From Sinorhizobium saheli (lineage in GTDB: Bacteria; Pseudomonadota; Alphaproteobacteria; Rhizobiales; Rhizobiaceae), in assembly GCF_001651875.1 (NCBI RefSeq), contig NZ_LNQB01000063.1:36610-100609 (forward strand): DNA of 64,000 nt. The letters run 5' to 3'. The first letter of the stretch is position 1; each line of letters opens with the position of its first letter. Of the stretch, positions 43,706 through 53,226 are shown in pieces. Both the position numbers and the translations under genes were made by a program. Below the pieces are notes generated by a model that worked only from the letters and a program-made list of their open reading frames with translations, searched no databases and was not told where the DNA came from.

Positions 43706-44335
43706 CTATGCCGTCTTCGGTTCGCTGCGCTTCGGCTTTGGCTGATGCAGCCGACGCCTCACGCTCGGGCGCAGTGCATTGCGGACATCCTTGTCCGTGA
43801 TCACGAGATCGAACCATTCGGGATCGAAATGCCCGCCACACCAGCGTCTGGTATCGGCGTGTTCGGGGTCTTCTCTGTCCGACATGATTTCCAGGAAGCG
43901 CTCATAGCCGAGAACACCGCCGACATCTTCTGGTGGCCTGGCACGCGCTCCATCGATGCAAGTCCCATATTTGGGCGTGACATCGCGTGCCTTGAACTCG
44001 TCGATCGCGACGGTATGGCGCCAGCTATCGCCGAAGTCATAGACGTAACTGAAAACAGCCCCCTGCTCGAAGTCGCGAAGGCGAACCTCACGAAAATCGA
44101 AGACGCGAGGATCGCCGTCGAAGGCATCCTCGGTCAAGAGTTCCACGTCGCCGTAGCGCAAGCCGCCGATGCGGAATTCATGCAGGTGATAGTTCCACCA
44201 GTTAAAGGCGGCCTGAATGGCAAGATGCAGTTGCTCAAGAGTCCAGTGAGCCGGCAAAACGAGTCGACGCCAGACCTCGGGCTCGATCTCGTCGAGTGAT
44301 ACACGAATCTGTACTGCGTTGATGGTTTTGAACAT
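43706..44335 (-). CDS. Plasmid pRiA4b ORF-3 family protein
   Basis: A 209-residue protein with the family pattern IRVSLDEIEPEVWRRLVLPA, then LEQLHLAIQAAFNWWNYHLH, FSYVYDFGDSWRH and a C-terminal GGxxG-like YERF region. The family was named from an Agrobacterium Ri plasmid and is widespread in accessory DNA; its biochemical role is unknown. ATG 44335 gives the typical start; the ribosome site is weak. Confidence 0.87.
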   Translation of the reverse strand: MFKTINAVQIRVSLDEIEPEVWRRLVLPAHWTLEQLHLAIQAAFNWWNYHLHEFRIGGLRYGDVELLTEDAFDGDPRVFDFREVRLRDFEQGAVFSYVYDFGDSWRHTVAIDEFKARDVTPKYGTCIDGARARPPEDVGGVLGYERFLEIMSDREDPEHADTRRWCGGHFDPEWFDLVITDKDVRNALRPSVRRRLHQPKPKRSEPKTA

Positions 44336-44396
44336 GCCGCATGTGAACAGCACGAATCGGCGAGGGTCAAGTCGAAGCCAGCCCACCTAAGGAAGA

Positions 44397-44424
44397 ACGC
44401 CATGCGGTAAGACCCGCATGGCGT
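44397..44424 (-). terminator. Perfect 11-base hairpin after the partial DUF2493 gene
   Basis: ACGCCATGCGG (44397-44407) pairs with CCGCATGGCGT (44414-44424), 15 bases after the stop of the truncated DUF2493 copy on the minus strand. Confidence 0.65.
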
Positions 44425-44438
44425 CGGGACATAGCCTG

Positions 44439-45017
44439 TCACGCGCCGTCTCCCGAGAGCTGCCAGACCGGGATGCCGAAGCGGCGCGCCTTGTCGGCGA
44501 GATTGCCGGTGATGCCAGAGCCGGGGAAGATGATGACGCCGGCGGGCATGACCGACAGCATGTCGTCGTTGCGCCGGAAAGGTGCCGCCTTGGCGTGCTT
44601 CGTCCAGTTCGGCTTGAAGGCGATCTGCGTCACCTTGTGCGCCTCGGCCCAGCAGGCGGTGATACTTTCGGCTCCTTTCGGCGAGCCGCCATCCAGCAGC
44701 ACCATATCAGGATGTTTCGCCAGGGCCTGGTCGAGTTTCGCCCAGAGCCGTTCGTGGTCGTTGTAGTCGATGCCGCCGCCGAAGGCGATCTTGGTGCCGG
44801 CCGGGATCAGCACCTCGGTCTCGGCGCGGCGGCGGGCGGACAGGAAATCTCTGGAGTCGATCATCGCCGCGGTCATCTGGGCATGGCTGACCTTCGAGCC
44901 GGTGCGCGGCCGCCAGGCGCATCCGGTCTGGGCCTCGAAGAGGTCGGCCGCATAGTCGCACATGAACTCGAAGGCGTTGCCGCGCTCCAGAAGCGTCCTT
45001 GAAGTCAGCAGAGACAT
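44439..45017 (-). pseudogene. DUF2493 protein, N-terminally truncated duplicate
   Basis: From about residue 8 (TLLERGNAFEFMCDY) to the end it matches the C-terminal about 185 residues of the full gene at 46124-47065; I count about 16 substitutions. The N-terminal about 128 residues are missing. The present ATG 45017 lies in sequence belonging to the neighbouring toxin-antitoxin promoter and has no good ribosome site. The DUF2493 core (VLIPAGTKIAFGGGIDYNDH, then FPGSGITGNLADKARRFGI) is intact, so a short product cannot be excluded. Confidence 0.7.
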
Positions 45018-45058
45018 CTGTCATATATAAAGCGACGCGTGACGCGGAGATGACCCCC

Positions 45059-45544
45059 ATGGCCATTGCGGCAGAGAAAATCGGCCCGGAAACGGCGGCT
45101 GGCGAATTGCAGAAGGTAGCGGCATTGCTCGGCGGTGCGCGCGTCCTGTCGCGCAGCCTGACCAGCCCCCTCGATGCGCATGAGCTGCTTTTGCGCGGCC
45201 TACCGGCCTCGGCGCTGGATCATCTTGTCGGGCACCTGGTCGTCATCGGCAAGACCGACTCGCTCGAAAAGGCCGTCGGCATGAGTCTCAGGACCTGGCA
45301 GCGGCGGAAGGATACACCGTCCAAACCGCTTAGCCAGGAGCAGAGCGGCCGAGCGTGGAAATTCGCCGAGATCCTCGCAAAGGCAACGGATGTCTTCGGA
45401 TCGCAGGCGGAGGCCGAGCAATGGCTGGAGCGTCCGGCGGTCGGGCTTGACCAGCGCCGCCCGATCGATCTCCTCGCAACGCCCGCCGGCGTCGAGTTGG
45501 TCGAGGATCATCTCGACCGTCTCGAATACGGCGTCTATGCGTGA
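45059..45544 (+). CDS. Xre/MbcA/ParS-type antitoxin of a RES-Xre module
   Basis: A 161-residue antitoxin. The N-terminal Xre-like part is followed by the MbcA/ParS toxin-binding C-terminal domain (EILAKATDVFGSQAEAEQWLERPAVGLDQRRPIDLLATPAGVELV spans about residues 100-145). It should neutralise the RES toxin and repress the operon. ATG 45059 is preferred, with GCGGAG nine bases upstream; ATG 45050 overlaps that site. Its stop overlaps the toxin start by four bases. Confidence 0.88.
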   Translation: MAIAAEKIGPETAAGELQKVAALLGGARVLSRSLTSPLDAHELLLRGLPASALDHLVGHLVVIGKTDSLEKAVGMSLRTWQRRKDTPSKPLSQEQSGRAWKFAEILAKATDVFGSQAEAEQWLERPAVGLDQRRPIDLLATPAGVELVEDHLDRLEYGVYA

Positions 45545-46047
45545 CCCTTCTGCCAATCGCGCTCGGCGGGACCGAGCTGGTCGCGTGGCGGCTCGATCAA
45601 GCCGTTCACGCGCCGACATGGGATAGCGGAGAAGGAGCCTATCGGGTTGGCGGCCGCTGGAACAGCAAGGGAGCGCGCGCCGTCTATTGCTCACTCGATC
45701 CGGCAACCGCAATCCTTGAGGTTGCGGTTCACAAGGGGTTTCGGGCGCTCGACACGGTGGCGCACATGATGACGGCAGCAATCATTGCCGATCCCGGCGA
45801 CGTCCATGTCGTCGATCCAGGAAGCGTGCCCAATCCCAATTGGCTGCGCCCCGGGATTCCCGGCGCGGGCCAGCAAGCCTTTGGGGACGATCTGCTTCGC
45901 CGCCACCGTTTCGTCGCGATCCCGAGCGCGGTGTCGCCGCATAGCTGGAATCTGATTTTTCTCGCCGGCGGCGCGACCGGCGCCTATGCCCTGAAGTTCC
46001 AGGAAGCGTTTGCCCTCGATACAAGGCTGCATCCTCCCATGGCATGA
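45541..46047 (+). CDS. RES-domain toxin
   Basis: A 168-residue toxin. Family residues are visible: Arg in YRVGGRWNSKGARAVYCSLD (about residues 36-55), Glu in PATAILEVAVHKGF and Ser in IPSAVSPHSWNLIF (near 128-141). RES toxins of this fold degrade NAD+. GTG 45541 overlaps the antitoxin stop. The pair is flanked on both sides by copies of the DUF2493 sequence. Unlike the two vapC modules in this window it appears fully intact. Confidence 0.9.
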   Translation: MTLLPIALGGTELVAWRLDQAVHAPTWDSGEGAYRVGGRWNSKGARAVYCSLDPATAILEVAVHKGFRALDTVAHMMTAAIIADPGDVHVVDPGSVPNPNWLRPGIPGAGQQAFGDDLLRRHRFVAIPSAVSPHSWNLIFLAGGATGAYALKFQEAFALDTRLHPPMA

Positions 46048-46114
46048 ACGAGCTGTGGTTGCGCCGCAACCTGCGACGCGATCTCGCAACCATCCGGCTC
46101 TTCCCGTGCGAAGA

Positions 46115-46136
46115 AAACGGCGCTTACGCGCCGTTT
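46115..46136. terminator. Bidirectional terminator between RES toxin and DUF2493 gene
   Basis: AAACGGCGC (46115-46123) pairs with GCGCCGTTT (46128-46136) with a four-base loop TTAC. It lies between convergent genes and overlaps the last codons of the DUF2493 gene. Confidence 0.75.
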
Positions 46137-47065
46137 CCTGCAGCTTGCCAGACCGGGATGCCGAGTCGGCGGGCTTTGTCGGCGAGATTGCTGGTGATGC
46201 CGGAGCCGGGAAAGATGACGACGCCGGCCGGCATGACCGACAGCATGTCGTCGTTGCGGCGGAAGGGGGCTGCCTTGGCATGCTTCGTCCAGTTCGGCTT
46301 GAAGGCGATCTGCGTCACCTTGCGCGCCTCTGCCCAGCAGGCGGCGATGCGTTCGGCTCCCTTCGGCGAGCCGCCGTGCAGCAGCACCATATCGGGATAT
46401 TTGGCGAGAGCCTGATCGAGTTTCGCCCAGATCCGTTCGTGATCGTTGTAGTCGATGCCGCCGCCGAAGGCGATCTTGGTCCCGGCCGGGATCAGCACCT
46501 CGGTCTCGGCGCGGCGGCGGGCGGACAGGAAATCTCTGGAGTCGATCATCGCCGCGGTCATGTTGGCATGGCTGACCTTCGAGCCGGTGCGCGGCCGCCA
46601 GGCGGATCCGGTCTGGGCTTCGAAGAGATCGGCGGCATAGTCGCGCATGAACTCGAAGGCATTGCGGCGCTCAAGGAGCGTGATGCCCTCGGCGATCAGG
46701 CGCTCGAGTTCGACGCTTTTCACCTCCGAGCCGTCCTGCTCGCTCTGTCCACTCCGTTGTGCATCCTCGTTGCGCTGAAGCTCGCGCTGAATGCGCTCGC
46801 CGGCGCGGTGGAAGAGATTGACCATCGACCAGAGCAGGTCTTCGAGATCGGGCTCCAGCCGGGTGTCGCCGAGCATCTCGAACATGGCGTCGAAGACCGC
46901 AGTCAGCGCCGACTGGACGACCGGCTCTTCGGGCAGAGGCCTTGGGTCCGGTTCGTCCTGGAAGGGGCGATGCCCGTAGATCTGCATCTCGTAGATGAAG
47001 CGGTCGGTCGGGGAAGAGGCGTGGTGGGGCTCGAAGGCGTCGTCGAGGGACAAAGTCAGGTTCAT
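46124..47065 (-). CDS. DUF2493 domain protein, full length
   Basis: A 313-residue protein. The N-terminal region (LTLSLDDAFEPHHASSPTDR) is followed by helical segments. The DUF2493 (YspA/cpYpsA-related SLOG) domain occupies the C-terminal half: VLIPAGTKIAFGGGIDYNDH, MVLLHGGSPKGAERIAACWA, AFKPNWTKH and GVVIFPGSGITSNLADKA. SLOG-like folds bind nucleotides or nucleotide-derived ligands. The start at 47065 has GGAGA upstream. It belongs to the leftward plasmid cargo cluster that starts at the ParB-like gene. Confidence 0.85.
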   Translation of the reverse strand: MNLTLSLDDAFEPHHASSPTDRFIYEMQIYGHRPFQDEPDPRPLPEEPVVQSALTAVFDAMFEMLGDTRLEPDLEDLLWSMVNLFHRAGERIQRELQRNEDAQRSGQSEQDGSEVKSVELERLIAEGITLLERRNAFEFMRDYAADLFEAQTGSAWRPRTGSKVSHANMTAAMIDSRDFLSARRRAETEVLIPAGTKIAFGGGIDYNDHERIWAKLDQALAKYPDMVLLHGGSPKGAERIAACWAEARKVTQIAFKPNWTKHAKAAPFRRNDDMLSVMPAGVVIFPGSGITSNLADKARRLGIPVWQAAGNGA

Positions 47066-47443
47066 GGTGGTCTCCGTCGGTTTGGGCCGCGCCTCTCGCG
47101 GCCTGACGGCGATCCCTTCCATGCGGCGGACGGGCCGGAACCGCGGCGTGCCTCACGCCGCGGCCCAGCGCAGCGCCGGGCGGCTGAGGGAGGGTTTCTT
47201 GGAGCGCGAGGAGCGCCGGCTTCCGCATCGGCCCGAAAAGCGGGAACCGGTTTTCGGAACAGCTGATGCGCCAAGGAAGTGCCGGCGTGGGGAAGAAACC
47301 CGACTGACCCGCTGAAGGCCCGACAGCCGTATGGTAAGGGTCGCCTCTCGGCAGGCCCGCGGGCGCGGCGCCCGAACGGCGACCGGCATGGACCGGCCTT
47401 CCCTGCCACGCCGCGCCCGCTCCCGCCTTCCCGTGCAGCCGCA
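47066..47443. other. GC-rich gap without a supported gene
   Basis: This 378-base space lies between the Toprim gene stop and the DUF2493 start, both on the minus strand. Long frames here are continuations of neighbouring genes with no own protein character. It may hold the DUF2493 promoter and leader. No convincing boxes were found. Confidence 0.35.
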
Positions 47444-48490
47444 TCAGGTGGGCAGCAAGGCCTGGATGTCTTCCGGCGCAAGCTGGGCTCTCAGATGCAC
47501 AGTCAGGCGGTCGGGTCCGAGCCGGCGAAGGTCCTCGTTGAAGTCGCCGAGTTCGGGGGAGAGCACGAGCGGCACGATCCCGAGCGCCTGCGCGCGGCGA
47601 CTCAATCCCTCGATGCCATGCCGGCCGGCCGCATCGGCGTCGGCTGCGATGTAGATGCGCTGGCAACCATCGGGCAGCCGAAAGGCGGCGAGGTGATTGG
47701 CGGTCAGCGCCGCGGCCATCGGCATGCCCGGCATCACGTGAGCGAGCGATAAGATGCTTTCGAGCCCCTCGCCGGCGGCCATGACCGGAACGGAGCCATG
47801 AACCGGGAAAAGGAACCGCACGGCGTTTCCGAGCAGCCCGCCGAGCGCGCGGCGGGGTGTGTCGACTTGCGCCTTGCCGACGCCGTCCGGGTCGAGCCCG
47901 GAACGCTCGAGATAAGTGCGATGCACACCTGTGATCACGCCGGAGGAATCCGTTACGCCTGCGATCAGCGCCGGATAGCTCAACGTCCTGCCGGTCACGA
48001 GATCCCGGTAGAAGCAAGAGGGATGGTAGCGGAGCGCCTGGTGCTGAGCTGCTCGCAGGATGCCCCGCTGGCGCAAATAGCTATCGGCCAGGGAACGGCC
48101 AAGCGGCTGCGTCATCCGGAACAAGCGTCTTGCGCGTTCGCCTGCCGGTCTATCGACCGGCGGATCGGTGTGGGCGTCGCCCCTGCGGGACGACGCCTGA
48201 CGAGGAAGGCTTAGGAAACGCCGCACCTCGTCTGCGACATCACGGAAGTCCACCAACCCGCAGGTCTCTCGAACGAGGTCGAGCAGATCGCCATATTGAG
48301 AGGTTGCTGCATCTGTCCACCGCCCAGCGCGCGGGCCGGAGAGATGGACATAGAGCGATTTGCCCTTGCTGTTGGCGACGTCGCCGACGATCCAGTAGTT
48401 GCCGGCCCGACGGCCGGCGGAGAGGTAATGACGGCAGACCGCCTCGGCGTCGCGCGCGAGACGATCGGCCAATTGCGAAGCGGACAGCAT
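47444..48490 (-). CDS. Toprim domain protein (plasmid primase-like, DUF7146 type)
   Basis: A 348-residue protein. The N-terminal part (YWIVGDVANSKGKSLYVHLSG, then GDLLDLVRE) resembles the DNA-binding region of plasmid primases. The Toprim domain near residues 235-320 shows MAAGEGLESILSLAH (catalytic Glu) and IYIAADADAAGRHG (DxD metal site). It may prime or process plasmid DNA after transfer. ATG 48490 starts just 6 bases after the stop of the helicase gene, so the two are co-transcribed. Confidence 0.85.
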   Translation of the reverse strand: MLSASQLADRLARDAEAVCRHYLSAGRRAGNYWIVGDVANSKGKSLYVHLSGPRAGRWTDAATSQYGDLLDLVRETCGLVDFRDVADEVRRFLSLPRQASSRRGDAHTDPPVDRPAGERARRLFRMTQPLGRSLADSYLRQRGILRAAQHQALRYHPSCFYRDLVTGRTLSYPALIAGVTDSSGVITGVHRTYLERSGLDPDGVGKAQVDTPRRALGGLLGNAVRFLFPVHGSVPVMAAGEGLESILSLAHVMPGMPMAAALTANHLAAFRLPDGCQRIYIAADADAAGRHGIEGLSRRAQALGIVPLVLSPELGDFNEDLRRLGPDRLTVHLRAQLAPEDIQALLPT

Positions 48491-48495
48491 GGCGC

Positions 48496-51400
48496 TCACA
48501 CCCGTCCAGTGCCATCGACGATCGGATGCCGTTCGATGAGGAGAGAGAGGATCGCCGATCCTTCCTCGGACGTCGGAATGAAGAACCTGAGCTTCCAGGC
48601 GACCATCTCGGAGAACAGACCCATGGATTTGAGCCCGTCCCGCATCCCGTCGGTGAAGCCATTGAGTTCGACACGATAGTCGTTCATCACCCGAACCCGT
48701 CGCAGCGTCATATTGCCGGCGAGGGCGACGACCGAGGAGCCGCCGAGCAGCGATTCCCAGACCTGTTCGGCGTTGATGACCTCCGTCTGATCGAGCCCGA
48801 AATTCCGGCAAAGCCGGGAGAGGCCCTCCGAAGAGATCAAGCGGCCGACGATGCGCTCGCCCTCATCAGTCTCCAGACGATAGACGCGGCAAAAATCCTG
48901 CGGCAGCAATTTCCAGATCGGCAACAGTAGGCCGGAGACGACATGCATCGTCGTGTTGGAAAACTCCGGGAGATTGGCCACTTCGGCATCCCATGCGGCG
49001 GAGAAGATTTCCTCGTCCGCTTCCTCCCAGTTCGTTTCCTCGAGCTGGCGCACCTCGAAACGGATTTCGTCCATCGGCCGAATCAGCGCGACGCGCGGCT
49101 GGACCGAGCCGTCGTCGAGCATGACCGAGCGGGTCGGAACCTGCACGGCCGGGCGGCCGGACTTGCCGTTCACCATCAGCTTGGCACGCAAGTCACGGCT
49201 CACAAGTTTCAGGGCGTCGGCCAGCAGCAGCGGCGTATTGCGATCCCTGCGCTCGATCGTCAAGAGATGCGACTGCGCGCCGGTGACCGGATGGGTGTAA
49301 ACCAGCTTGCGGTCCTTCACCGTCATACGGTCCGCGACAAGCGTCTCCAGCCCCTTGTCGTAGACGCCGGCGGCAATCGCGCCCTCGATCCGGGCGGCCA
49401 GCAATTGTTCGAAGGCGTCGAACAACAGGTTCTGCATGGCAACCGTCAGGGCCAGCATGCGGTTGAGGAAGGTGTGGATCGGCGGCAGTTCGTCCTTGAG
49501 CCCGCCTTCCTCGGCGGTCAATGAAAGGCCGGTGATCGTCTCGAATTTTCCCAGCGAGCAGCCCTCGATCCCGCCACGGTGGATGAGCTTGTAGAACTGC
49601 CTGAGCGCGTCGCGGGCGTACTGGGATTCAAGATTGTCCTCGCTCCTGAACATGCCCTGCCCGCCGGTCTGTCGTTGCCCGCGCGTGATCGCGCCAAGCG
49701 TGTCGAGGCGCCGCGCAATCGTCGACAGAAAGCGCCGTTCCGCCTTGACGTTGGTGGCGATCATGCGGAAGCGCGGCGGCTGTGCCTGGTTGGTGCGATG
49801 ACTGCGCCCGAGACCCTGGATCGCCACATCGGCCCGCCAGCCGGCTTCAAGAAGATTGTGCAGACGCAGGCGTTGGTTCTTCGCGCCGAGATCGGCATGA
49901 TAGGAGCGTCCCGTGCCGCCGGCTTCGCTGAAGATCAGGATCGGCTTTGCGCCGTCCATGAAGGCGCGGGTTTCGTCGAGATTGGCGCTGCCCGGCCGGC
50001 TCTCGACGGCGAAGCGGGCGATCGTGCCGCCATCGTCGCGGCGAACGATGCGGCGCGTGCGCCCGGTGATCTCGGCAACGCGATCCGTCCCAAAATGCTG
50101 GACGATCTGGTCAAGCGCGGTCGGGATCGCCGGCAGGCTGCCGAGCCGTTCGAGCAATGCGTCACGGCGCACGACGGCTTCGCGGCACAGGACCGGGTTG
50201 CCCGCGGCGTCATAGACCGGCCGCGACAGGAGATTGCCTTCGGCGTCCGAATATTCCTCGAAGAGCTGGATCGGGAAGGAATGGTTGAGATATTCCGCGA
50301 CGATCTCGCGCGGCGTGACGTCGACCTGAATGTCGCCCCACTCTTCGGTCGGGATCTCCGCGAGCCGACGTTCGGTGAGCGATTGGCCGGTGGAGATGAT
50401 CTGGACGATCGCCGCATGGCCCTCCTCCAGATCCTTGGTCGTTGCGCCGATCAACGCCGGCGTCTTCATCGAGGTCAAAAGGTGGTTGAAGAAGCGCTGC
50501 TTCGAGCTCTCGAAGGCGGACCGGGCGGCGGCTTTGGCGTTTTTGTTGAGCGTTCCCTTGCGGCTGATAATACCGGAGGCCTCGAGCGCTTCGTTGAGAT
50601 TGTTGTGGATGATCTGGAAGGCCACGGCATAGGAATCGTAGATGCGGACCTGTTCCTGGGTCAGTTCATGTTCGAGGATGTCGTATTCCACACCGTCAAA
50701 CGACAAGGACCTTGATGCGTAGAGCCCCATCGCCTTGAGGTCACGGGCGAGCACTTCCATCGTCGCAACGCCGCCGTCTTCGATGGCAGCGATGAACTCG
50801 GACCGCGTCGAGAACGGAAAGTCGGTGCTGCCCCAGAGACCGAGGCGTTCGGCATAGGCGAGTGACTCGACCTCGGACGCGCCGGTTGCGGAGACATAGA
50901 CGACGCGGGCATCGGGCAAGGCGCGCTGCAGGCGAAGACCGGCGCGGCCCTGTTGCGAGGCAGCCTTTTCGCCACGCTCGGACTTGCCGCCGGCAGCGTT
51001 GGCCATGGCGTGGCCTTCATCGAAGATGATGACTCCGTCGAAACCCTTTGCGTTCCCTGTCGCGGCTTCGCCGCTCCCCGCCGCTCCTCCTCCTGTCCCA
51101 GTCGGGCCTTCGACCCTCCCCGCCTCTTGACCGAGCCAGTCGACGATCTGCTGGACGCGCGATCGCTTGCCTTCGCGCTCGTCGGTGCGCAGCGTGGCAA
51201 ACGTCACGAAGAGGATGCCCTCCTCCAGCGTGATCGCCTTTCCCTGCCGAAAGCGCGACAAAGGTGTCACCAGCAGCTTCTCCTGACCGAGCGCGCTCCA
51301 GTCGCGCTGTGCATCCTCGATCAGCGTTTCGGATTTCGAGATCCACAGATGGCGGCGACGGCCCTGAAGCCAGTTGTCGAGAATAATGCCGGCAGCCTGA

Positions 51401-53010
51401 CGGCCTTTGCCGGCACCCGTGCCATCGCCGAGAAACCAGCCACGGCGAAAGCGGACAGCACCTTCCGTTTCGGGCGTGACGGCCTTGAGATTGTCGAATG
51501 TGGCATCAACGGACCAGTGGCCGGCGAGGTAGCCGGAATGCGCCTCGCCGGCATAGATCACGCTTTCAAGCTGGGCGTCGGACAGATCGCCATCGGCGAT
51601 AATGCGCTTCGGCAGCTGCGGCCGATAGCTCGGCTTCGGCGGCGCGACCGATGCCATGGCGGCGGATTCAACCAGCTTGTCCGGGTGGGGCTTTGCGTTC
51701 GGGATATGGATCGCTTGCAGTTGGTAGGGTTCGTAGATGCCGTCGGCGACGTCGACGCGGGCTTTCGGCGCTGCATCGCGCAGTTCGTAGTCGATTTTGA
51801 CAACGTCGTTGTCGGTCGGAGCGGGTGGCGAGGATACCGGTCGCGGTGGACGGAGAGCGCGCGATGTCCGACTTGCCGGGGCGATCCCCACCGCGGGACG
51901 CAAGGTGTCGGCGGCCCTGCGGGTGGCCATTTTCGCGGCGCAGGCACGCGGGACTCCATTGGAAGGCGCGCCGATCGAGTTCGGCGCGCTCGCGGGCGAG
52001 CGGGGCGGAAGGCCCGAGATCCATGTAAGCAATGTTTCCAGATCGGAAGCGACACCGTGCGAGGCGATGAGCTTCGTGGGATCGGCGGCGGCGATCTTGT
52101 CGATCACCGTCAGCCCCGTCTCCATCGTCGTGCCGTGCCGGGCATAGACAGAGCTATCGATCGCGGCGCTGAACAGAACCGTGCCGCGGCCCTGGAGACC
52201 GACGAAGGCGTCGTGCCATTTGGGATTGTCGGGTGAAAGGCTGGAGCCGGTGATCGCCACCAGCCGGCCGCCGGGAGCCAGCCGCGCGAAGGCGGAGGCA
52301 AGATGACGCCATGCGGCGTCGGCCATGCGCCCTTCGACATGAACGCCGGCAGAAAACGGCGGGTTCATCAGGACGACGGTCGGACGAACCGAACGGTCGA
52401 GATAGTCATCGATGTGGGCGGCGTCGTGCTGCGACACCACGGACCTCGAGAAGAGTTGCTCCAGCAGACCGTGGCGGACCGGGGCATATTCGTTGAGAGA
52501 AAGGCGCGCATGCGCGAGTTCGACGAAGATCGCCATCAGGCCGGTTCCGGCCGACGGTTCAAGCACGATATCGTCCGCCTTGAGGCCGGCGGCGCGGGCG
52601 GCCACATAAGCCAGGGGTATCGGCGTGGAAAACTGCTGGAACTGCTGGCTTTCCTCGGAGCGGCGCGTATGGGTCGGAATGAGCGACGCGACCTTGGTCA
52701 GCATCACCAGCGCCTGGGGTACGTTTGCGCGAGCGGAAATCGCCGCGCCGAACTTGCGCAGAAACAGGACCTGCGCGACCTCGGTCGCCTCATAGGCGTC
52801 TTTCCATGCCCAAAAGCCCTCGGCGTCGGAACCGCCGAAAGTGTCCGTGAGGATGGCGCGCAGATCGGCTGCGCCGATGGATTGGCAGCGTTCGAGAAAC
52901 GGCAAAAGCTGATGGCCGGCGAGGAGAATTTTTCCTGCACGGCCGGCACGATCGGCGGGAGCAAGCGAGGTGGCGGCCGTGTTTGCGGCGCTGGAAGAGA
53001 TGACGTTCAT
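48496..53010 (-). CDS. Giant methyltransferase - strawberry-notch helicase fusion (DarB-like)
   Basis: A 1504-residue protein. After an N-terminal helical region, an adenine-type methyltransferase has EPSAGTG near residue 152 (SAM site) and LMNPPFS near 216 (catalytic NPPF). An SF2 helicase of the strawberry-notch type follows: GDGTGAGKG near 531, IIFDEGHAMANAA (DEGH) near 664, FSEAGGTGRSYHAD near 1032 and GLGRSHRTNQAQPP near 1070. Phage P1 DarB, an antirestriction protein, has the same pairing of domains. That analogy suggests protection of incoming plasmid DNA, but it is inference. ATG 53010 with AGGG upstream is chosen over an open frame to 53187. Confidence 0.88.
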   Translation of the reverse strand: MNVISSSAANTAATSLAPADRAGRAGKILLAGHQLLPFLERCQSIGAADLRAILTDTFGGSDAEGFWAWKDAYEATEVAQVLFLRKFGAAISARANVPQALVMLTKVASLIPTHTRRSEESQQFQQFSTPIPLAYVAARAAGLKADDIVLEPSAGTGLMAIFVELAHARLSLNEYAPVRHGLLEQLFSRSVVSQHDAAHIDDYLDRSVRPTVVLMNPPFSAGVHVEGRMADAAWRHLASAFARLAPGGRLVAITGSSLSPDNPKWHDAFVGLQGRGTVLFSAAIDSSVYARHGTTMETGLTVIDKIAAADPTKLIASHGVASDLETLLTWISGLPPRSPASAPNSIGAPSNGVPRACAAKMATRRAADTLRPAVGIAPASRTSRALRPPRPVSSPPAPTDNDVVKIDYELRDAAPKARVDVADGIYEPYQLQAIHIPNAKPHPDKLVESAAMASVAPPKPSYRPQLPKRIIADGDLSDAQLESVIYAGEAHSGYLAGHWSVDATFDNLKAVTPETEGAVRFRRGWFLGDGTGAGKGRQAAGIILDNWLQGRRRHLWISKSETLIEDAQRDWSALGQEKLLVTPLSRFRQGKAITLEEGILFVTFATLRTDEREGKRSRVQQIVDWLGQEAGRVEGPTGTGGGAAGSGEAATGNAKGFDGVIIFDEGHAMANAAGGKSERGEKAASQQGRAGLRLQRALPDARVVYVSATGASEVESLAYAERLGLWGSTDFPFSTRSEFIAAIEDGGVATMEVLARDLKAMGLYASRSLSFDGVEYDILEHELTQEQVRIYDSYAVAFQIIHNNLNEALEASGIISRKGTLNKNAKAAARSAFESSKQRFFNHLLTSMKTPALIGATTKDLEEGHAAIVQIISTGQSLTERRLAEIPTEEWGDIQVDVTPREIVAEYLNHSFPIQLFEEYSDAEGNLLSRPVYDAAGNPVLCREAVVRRDALLERLGSLPAIPTALDQIVQHFGTDRVAEITGRTRRIVRRDDGGTIARFAVESRPGSANLDETRAFMDGAKPILIFSEAGGTGRSYHADLGAKNQRLRLHNLLEAGWRADVAIQGLGRSHRTNQAQPPRFRMIATNVKAERRFLSTIARRLDTLGAITRGQRQTGGQGMFRSEDNLESQYARDALRQFYKLIHRGGIEGCSLGKFETITGLSLTAEEGGLKDELPPIHTFLNRMLALTVAMQNLLFDAFEQLLAARIEGAIAAGVYDKGLETLVADRMTVKDRKLVYTHPVTGAQSHLLTIERRDRNTPLLLADALKLVSRDLRAKLMVNGKSGRPAVQVPTRSVMLDDGSVQPRVALIRPMDEIRFEVRQLEETNWEEADEEIFSAAWDAEVANLPEFSNTTMHVVSGLLLPIWKLLPQDFCRVYRLETDEGERIVGRLISSEGLSRLCRNFGLDQTEVINAEQVWESLLGGSSVVALAGNMTLRRVRVMNDYRVELNGFTDGMRDGLKSMGLFSEMVAWKLRFFIPTSEEGSAILSLLIERHPIVDGTGRV

Positions 53011-53226
53011 GGGAAACCCTGTCGAGAGCGGAAAGGACCGACCCGCCCGGACGCTCTCCAAGTCCCGGCAGGCCGACCCTTCCCGGCCCCTCTCTCGCTC
53101 CCCGCAACGCCGCGCCCTGCCTAAAGGTGCGGCGTGGCTATCGGTACGGTCTCGGCGAGACCGGCTGGCCCTCCGAGATTTCGCCAAGCAGGCTCCTGAT
53201 CAACATCCCGTTGACTTCCAATCATC

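Noticed and set aside
46010..47266. A 418-codon plus-strand frame
   Set aside because: It lies opposite the DUF2493 gene and its promoter region, with no coherent domains.
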